From assembly GCA_963921195.1 (NCBI GenBank), contig OY992538.1, positions 86,303,904 through 86,367,903 of the forward strand: a stretch of 64,000 nt of DNA, read 5' to 3'. Below the pieces are notes generated by a model. That model made no database searches, had not been told where the DNA came from, and saw only the letters and a program-made list of their open reading frames with translations. Position 1 is the stretch's first letter. The number at the start of each line of letters is the position of its first letter. Made by a program: the position numbers and the translations under genes. Positions 58,132 to 64,000 of this stretch are shown piece after piece. This DNA comes from Pegoplata infirma. Its lineage: Eukaryota > Arthropoda > Insecta > Diptera > Anthomyiidae.

Positions 58132-58893
58132 TTACGACTAGATCCAAAGAAGTTTCAAATTAAACAATACATACAAAAATTACGTCATTAATTAATACAA
58201 ATATTTAATTAATGCATTTATGCAAAATAAATCTCTGCCAAAAATTAGATGTTACACATTAAAATCTTAAAATAATAAAAAATAATTACCAAATTTAATA
58301 TAAAAAATAAACTTAAAATTATTAAAAAAAAAAAATAATAATTTATACAATAAAAATAACTGATAATTATAATATTTATATTAAATTACTAAACTTATTT
58401 ACATCAGACAAATTTTCGAAATACTTGTAGTAAATTGAATGTTTGAGTAAAAAATAAAAAGAAAAAAGAAAATGTTAACCAAAAAATAAAATTTTAACCA
58501 AAAATAACTGTACATTTATGAATTTTGAAAAATATAAAAACCTTTTTTTGGTCTTTTTTTACTTTTACATTAAGTTGTTTGATTATACTTACACAAAATA
58601 CAATGTATGTATAGCTAATAATTAAATAATTAAGTTTTAACTTTAATATTTTTTTTAGTTCATTTTTTATATATATTTTTTTTAAATAATTGCCAAATAC
58701 ATCAAATAGTTATCAATTCATTATAGATAAATCAAACATTTTTAGGTACCTATTTTTTAAAATAAGAAATTTTATAATACTTTTTTTAGGGCTCGTGTTT
58801 TTTTTTTTATTAATTTTACATTATTCGCTTCTGGAATATTATAGAGTTGGTAAACTGACAGAGATAGGAGGATTGTGCGCCGTTTTTTTGTGT

Positions 58894-59002
58894 TTACTTT
58901 TTGCCCAAAGTATCACGCCATTCATTGTATTTATCCATTTCCTCATGCAATTGTAGTGCCTCTATGCATGCGTTAAAGAATGGTGAACCAAAGCAATCTT
59001 GT
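58894..59002 (-). CDS. Possible terminal coding exon of an unrecognised minus-strand gene
   Basis: Minus-strand reading from an AG acceptor at 59003-59004 to TAA at 58894-58896 encodes about 35 residues of protein-like composition, containing FNACIEALQLHEEMDKYNEW and ending RDTLGKK. The block is less AT-biased than its surroundings, lies outside any repeat I recognised and is followed by a UTR-like tract. The upstream acceptor has a weak pyrimidine tract. I did not identify the protein and found no partner exon up to 64 kb; it could also be a relic. Confidence 0.35.
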
Positions 59003-59634
59003 CTATACATTTTTTTTTAGAAAAATAAATAGAAAATAAAATGTAAGAAAATTAGTATTTTATATATAAAATTGTGTACAAAATATATTTTATTTTTTAA
59101 TCAGACTTTTCAAAAATTGCTGTTTAAAATTTATAAAAAAAAAACAATTTTAAAGTTTTGGTTGATATTAAAAATTTCCAAAAACTTTTATTTGTTTGCA
59201 GTATTAAAAAAAAAAAAAAAAAATCAAAATAATATTGCAGAAAATTTGCTGCTAGAATTTATGATAAAAACAAAATACATATGTTGGGTTGATATTAAAA
59301 ATTCCCAATAAAAAAAAAATCATTTGTTTGCAATCTTTAAAACAAATTAAAAAAAAAAATTGTTTAAAAATTTTGTTCCAAATGATATTAAAAAATTTTC
59401 TAGAAAATTCAAATATTTAAACTTAAAAAAGAAACAAAATTATAAGAGATATAAAAGTTTCAAGTTTCTATGAAATTTTTTTCGCAAACTGCATGTTTGC
59501 GACGATAAACTCAAGTTTAAAGTTAGTTTTAATTTACGTCGTTAAATTCTACAGTGTTAAAATCTTTTTTTGCTCCACTGTGCATAAAATAACGACAATA
59601 TTGCCAACTAAGCGCTTTTTTATTTGTATTATAT

Positions 59635-60384
59635 GCCATTTACATATACCTCGAAATCCAAAAAAATGGGATTTCAATGAAAATCCAAGTAAATCCAATT
59701 ACGTTTTTGGATTTCAAATGTCAAATCCCATACAAAAAAAAACTTGGATTTTGGGAAAATCGTAAAATCGCAATTTAAAATCCCAAAAAATTTCTACTAC
59801 TTAATTGTACAACTATGGGTTTTCCCAAAATAATCATCCCTAATGCTTTTTTTACAACGCTGCACACGATTTTTTATCAGCTGTTGTTGTTTTTTATAAA
59901 GTAAATAAACAATTAAAATTTATTTTTTTTAAAACTATTAAAAGATTAATAAAAACAATGTTTAGCAATGTTTGATTTAAAATTTACCATTGCAAATGGT
60001 AAACGCACAATTTAGTTGACCAATTTGGTCTTCCTAACAAAGAAAAACACTCAATGGTGGCGGACCCAAACTTGGCAAAAATGTTAATTTTCTTGCATTT
60101 AATGAAGCAGCTCTACATAAGAACACATTTTTTGATATTGTGGTCACAAAATATACTAGTGGGATTGAAAATATTGGCTCCGGCAAAGAAAAATCATTGT
60201 TTTTAGAAATATTTATAAAATTGGGTAATTTTCCAACTAACAACCCTGTACACAAATCAAAAGAAAATACAGAGTTAGTACAAACAAAATCCCGCTAAAT
60301 GTCAAAAAAGCATATGTAAACGGTATAGATTTTAATTGGATTTGAAATCCAAATTTATATGGATTTCGGGGTACATGTAATATG
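59635..60384 (-). mobile_element. ~750-bp TIR element with conserved open frame, copy 2
   Basis: Reverse orientation of the element at 19392. Ends GCCATTTACATATACCTCG and the complement of GCTATTTACAT. The conserved core frame is open, here on the plus strand (about 60027-60296), with several amino-acid changes from copy 1. Confidence 0.65.
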
Positions 60385-60478
60385 CTATTTACATATACCC
60401 CGAAATCCACAAATCCATTTACTTGGATTTTCATTGAAATCCCATTTTTTTTGGATTTCGAGGTATATGAAAATGGCC
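60382..60478. mobile_element. ~97-bp internal-deletion derivative of the same TIR element
   Basis: Only the two ends remain: GCTATTTACATATACCCCG then AAATCCATTTACTTGGATTT and CGAGGTATATGAAAATGGCC. It sits between the two full-size copies. Confidence 0.6.
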
Positions 60479-60482
60479 TATA

Positions 60483-61158
60483 AATAGCATATTTAGCGGG
60501 ATTTTGTTTGTACTAACTCTGTATTTTCTTTTGATTTGTGTACAGGGTTGTTAGTGGGAAAATTACCCAATTTTATAAATATTTCTAAAAACAATGATTT
60601 TTCTTTGCCGGAGCCAATATTTTTAATCCCACTAGTATATGTTGGGACCACAATATCAAAAAATGTGTTTTTATGTAGAGCTGCTTCTTTAAATGCAAGA
60701 AAATTAACATTTTTGCCAAGTTTGGGGCCGCCACCATTGAGTGTTCTTCTTTGTTAGGAAGACCAAATTGGTCAACTAAATTGTGCGTTTACCATTTGCA
60801 ATGGTAAATTTTAAATGAAACATTGTTAAACATTGTTTTTATTAATCTTTTAATAGTTTTTAAAAAATAAATTTTAATTGTTTTTTTACTTTATAAAAAA
60901 CAACAACAGCTGATAAAAAAAAATCGTGTGCAGCGTTGTAAAAAAGGCATTTGGGATGATTATTTTTGGAAAAACCATAGTTGTACAATTAAGTAGTTGA
61001 AATTTTTTGGGATTTTGAATTGCGATTTTACGATTTTCCCAAAATCCAAGTTTTTTTTATATGGGATTTGACATTTGAAATCCAAAAAAGTAATGGGATT
61101 TACTTGGATTTTCATTGAAATCCCATTTTTTCTGGATTTCGAGGTATATGTAAATGGC
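60483..61158 (+). mobile_element. TIR element with conserved open frame, copy 3 (left end lost)
   Basis: Same orientation as copy 1 and head-to-head with copy 2. It begins at CATATTTAGCGGG, lacking about 90 bp of the left end, and keeps the right end GAGGTATATGTAAATGGC. The core frame is open on both strands as in copy 1. Confidence 0.65.
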
Positions 61159-61159
61159 A

Positions 61160-63640
61160 TAAAAGATAAATTTAAAAAACCAATAACATTTGCTCAAATT
61201 GTTTGACAGCTAATTTAAAAACAGAGAATTGGCTATAAAAATAAGCTTTTTTATAAAAAAAAACTTTGTCGGTTATATTTTATACAAAAGCTTTAGCATA
61301 ACTCTCTTTAGCTTTATCATTTCGAATTTTTTGGGAATTTTAATGGAAATAAACAGGAACAATAGGCGATTAAGCTTCGACAACACTGGCACTATAGACT
61401 AAACAGACGCGACACTTGTAAAAGATGTCGAAAAAGTAATCTTGAACCATATGTTTACTTAAACGTATGATTTTAGATTTTGGAATATTAAAGCATTATC
61501 ATTCGATTGCCAGAATTAAGTTGATATTTTAATTCTCTTTTACAACCACATTAACGTTTCGAATAGTTGCAGAAAACGGGTACAGGCATAGGGGTGAAAC
61601 GAATAAGTTTCGCACATGTTTATGTATTAGTGACGCACGCGCACGTAACTTTTGACGTTTCATACAAAACGCATACAAAACAATCAACGAAAATACAGAT
61701 GCAAAAGCTCACACGTACAGGCACACGTATTCTAGACAGAGAAGTAAATTTAGTAGTATTTTGTATGCGTCCATATTGAAAGTACCAAAATAAGCACTCG
61801 TGTTGCATGTCTATATGGTCTGTGGTACAGGTCATCGAAAAATCTTTGCCCCAAATGATTAAGTCGACACTTTATAAGACCCAGACATCCGTTTGTCAAA
61901 AATAAGAACATTTTGTGTAATCTAAGGATTTGGCAGAGATCAAAGAGAAAAAGAAAAGGAAATAATCTGAGAATTATTTTCTAATAAAATGCCCAAAAAT
62001 CACAAAATCATTGAAAAAAATTTCTCGAAATCTTTGAATATTCTATATGAAAACTCTGAGACCTTTTCTCTAGGAAAACTCTGAAAATCTTTCTATGTAA
62101 AAAATCAGAGAATTTTTTTCTAGACACAATTTTTGAAGTTTTCTATAGAAGAACAAATTTACACAGATGATATTACATTTTTAAGATGATATTACATTTT
62201 TAAGGTTGCGATTTGGAGATTTTGAGGGAAATTGTGAAAAATTTTGATTTTGAGCGATTCCATTATTGTACCAACATAAAAATTTTAGAATATATTCTTT
62301 AGGACTTTCTCTATAAGATTAACAAGTAACAAAAAAAAAATCGGGGGATACCATCCTCACCATTTTCTCCTCCCTTTATCACGACCTTAAAATAAGGGAG
62401 GTAACCCTTATTTTTTTCGAAAAATTTTTGGTTATGGTTGGTCTTTTAGAGCCTATTATGAGCTTCAAAACAAACCAAAGATGGGCTTTCTAGCTATAAT
62501 AGAACCAACGATATTAAGTTTTTACGGTGTAAAGTGTCGCGACTGGGAGATTTTGTGGCCCCTGTTGACTTAGAGGGCTGAAAATTTGTACTTCTTAGTT
62601 TTTTTACGTAGTGTAAAAACTAAACCAAATTTCATCAATATCGGAGGGGGTCAAAAGTATTCATGATTGATTTCACTAAGAATGACCCAAAAACAACTTC
62701 AAATAACAGTTGTAACTCAAATTTTCTGAATTTTTTTATTAACAAAAAAAAAACTTTTAACCTCAAAAACGGTTAAAATTCTTTGGTAATAATTCCTGCT
62801 GTATCTGACACTTCCAACTCGTTTAACACATCTGTTTTTCTGAAAATTTCTAAAAAATTATATTATAAAATGTTAGATTGAGCTAGTTTTTTTAATAAAA
62901 AAAAAAACTCAGAAACTGAGAAGTTTTCTATGCGAATGATGCTTCTAAACTTGAAAATTTTTCTATACGACGAATTTTTCTAAATATTATAATTTTTTGG
63001 TGGGAAAATGGCCCAGGATCTGAGAAAGTTTTTCTGCAGGTGTAAAAAGCACATAACGACTTGTTTATCCTTTTCTCTGTTTTCTTTTTCCAATAAAGCT
63101 TTGAGTCCGAGATCACACCTAGGTATTGCGTCCTTTAGATAGTTCAGGGATGACTCCATCTAATTTAGGATTATCAAACCTGTCTAACAATAAGTCCTTT
63201 TGTGAACCAAACGAGTTTGGTTTTGGCGGAATTAGGTATCAGATTATTGGTTCATTATAAAAAAAATCAGGAATAATTTACAAAAATCCTCCAAAGAAAA
63301 AGTTATCAAAATTATACGAATATAACGGTATATTACAAAATATGTACACTAGAGAGTCCCTTATTTTGGAAATGTTGTAAATGTTGAGACGGTACCCGAT
63401 CATTTTTTTTCTTTTTGACTTAAAAATAACTGAGGAAAAATTTTACGCCCCTACGACCACGCCTTCACTACGCAAGCGGGGCCCAAAAAATCATTTTTCT
63501 ATACAAACCAAAAAAAAATTTTTTTTTAAATTTTTTTTGTTATTAATTATTATATTACTTGGTTAGCTTATTCACGACAAAAAAATTTGATTTTGGTGGG
63601 ATAAGGCTTTCAGCTCTAAAAAATTTTGGAAAAAAAAAAT
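61160..63640. other. No gene seen
   Basis: AT-rich DNA without recognisable genes. A short block at 61390-61455 (AGACTAAACAGACGCGACAC) may be a decayed relative of the 300-bp MITE. CTTTATTTT and AAAACTCTGA-like fragments recur near 62050-62130. Short open frames lack coding character. Confidence 0.4.
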
Positions 63641-63971
63641 TAGAGCCGCAGGAGTCCTACGGTAAAAATTTTTTTAAAAAATATTTTTTTTTTTAGTTTT
63701 GACAAGCAACGGTTTTAGTTGTTTTGTTGCTTTAAATGATATATATTCATAAAAAAATATTATTTGTATCTGTGACATCGTGTTCTAAAAAATGGTAAAA
63801 AATTCATTTTTGATGTTTTTCGATACACGATAAAGATGTCACAGATATGAATAATATTTTTTTTAAATATATATCATTAAAAGCAGCATACCAACTAAAA
63901 CCGATGCTTGTTAAAATTAAAAAAAAAAATATTTTTTAAAAAATTTTAACCGTAGGACCCCTGCGGCTCTA
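63641..63971. mobile_element. Foldback element, ~331 bp
   Basis: TAGAGCCGCAGGAGTCCTAC faces GTAGGACCCCTGCGGCTCTA. The arms extend through AAATGATATATATT and ATCTGTGACATC with their complements, leaving a central unpaired stretch of about 60 bases. Confidence 0.75.
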
Positions 63972-64000
63972 TTTTTTTTTTTCGAAAATGATAAAGATGT

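Overview
The window is strongly AT-rich eukaryotic DNA from an insect, most likely a schizophoran fly (calyptrate type). The grounds are three genes with small spliced introns and metazoan-only families, INE-1/DINE-1-like repeats carrying the dipteran GTCY-rich core, and a Penelope-like retroelement. Most of the 64 kb is transposon-derived, with elements nested up to three deep. Host coding sequence is a small fraction.

Layout. 1-7.6 kb: a four-exon plus-strand Brca2 gene with six BRC-type RAD51-binding repeats. Its intron 1 holds a three-level transposon nest, and its intron 2 is a minisatellite rich in the 8-mer TATCGATA. 7.6-23.4 kb: no host gene seen; a Tc1/mariner-type transposase relic, many foldback and TIR elements, and a 16-bp tandem array (21.57-22.14 kb). 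22.9-33.25 kb: three tandem copies of a roughly 970-bp compound unit, each split by a different insertion. The first holds a head-to-tail dimer of a complete Penelope-like element (2956-bp period, two identical 819-aa ORFs). 33.4-33.9 kb: a plus-strand SMIM14 gene in three exons. 34.2-43.7 kb: hAT-like, foldback and INE-1-like elements. 44.0-49.9 kb: a minus-strand ZCCHC8 gene whose second intron is 3.9 kb of transposons. 50-64 kb: transposon relics, including a long foldback element full of GCCAT motifs that is split by a hAT element carrying a tRNA-derived SINE, and one possible orphan terminal exon on the minus strand near 58.9 kb.

Function. Brca2 (RAD51 loading), ZCCHC8 (scaffold of the nuclear exosome targeting complex) and SMIM14 (small ER membrane protein) share no evident pathway and are simply neighbours. 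The most unusual material is the Penelope dimer, each copy of which carries a hammerhead-like ribozyme fold near its 3' end, and the many insertions with intact target-site duplications that allow relative dating. All calls come from reading the sequence by eye; no database search or folding program was run, and TE boundaries without a stated duplication are approximate.
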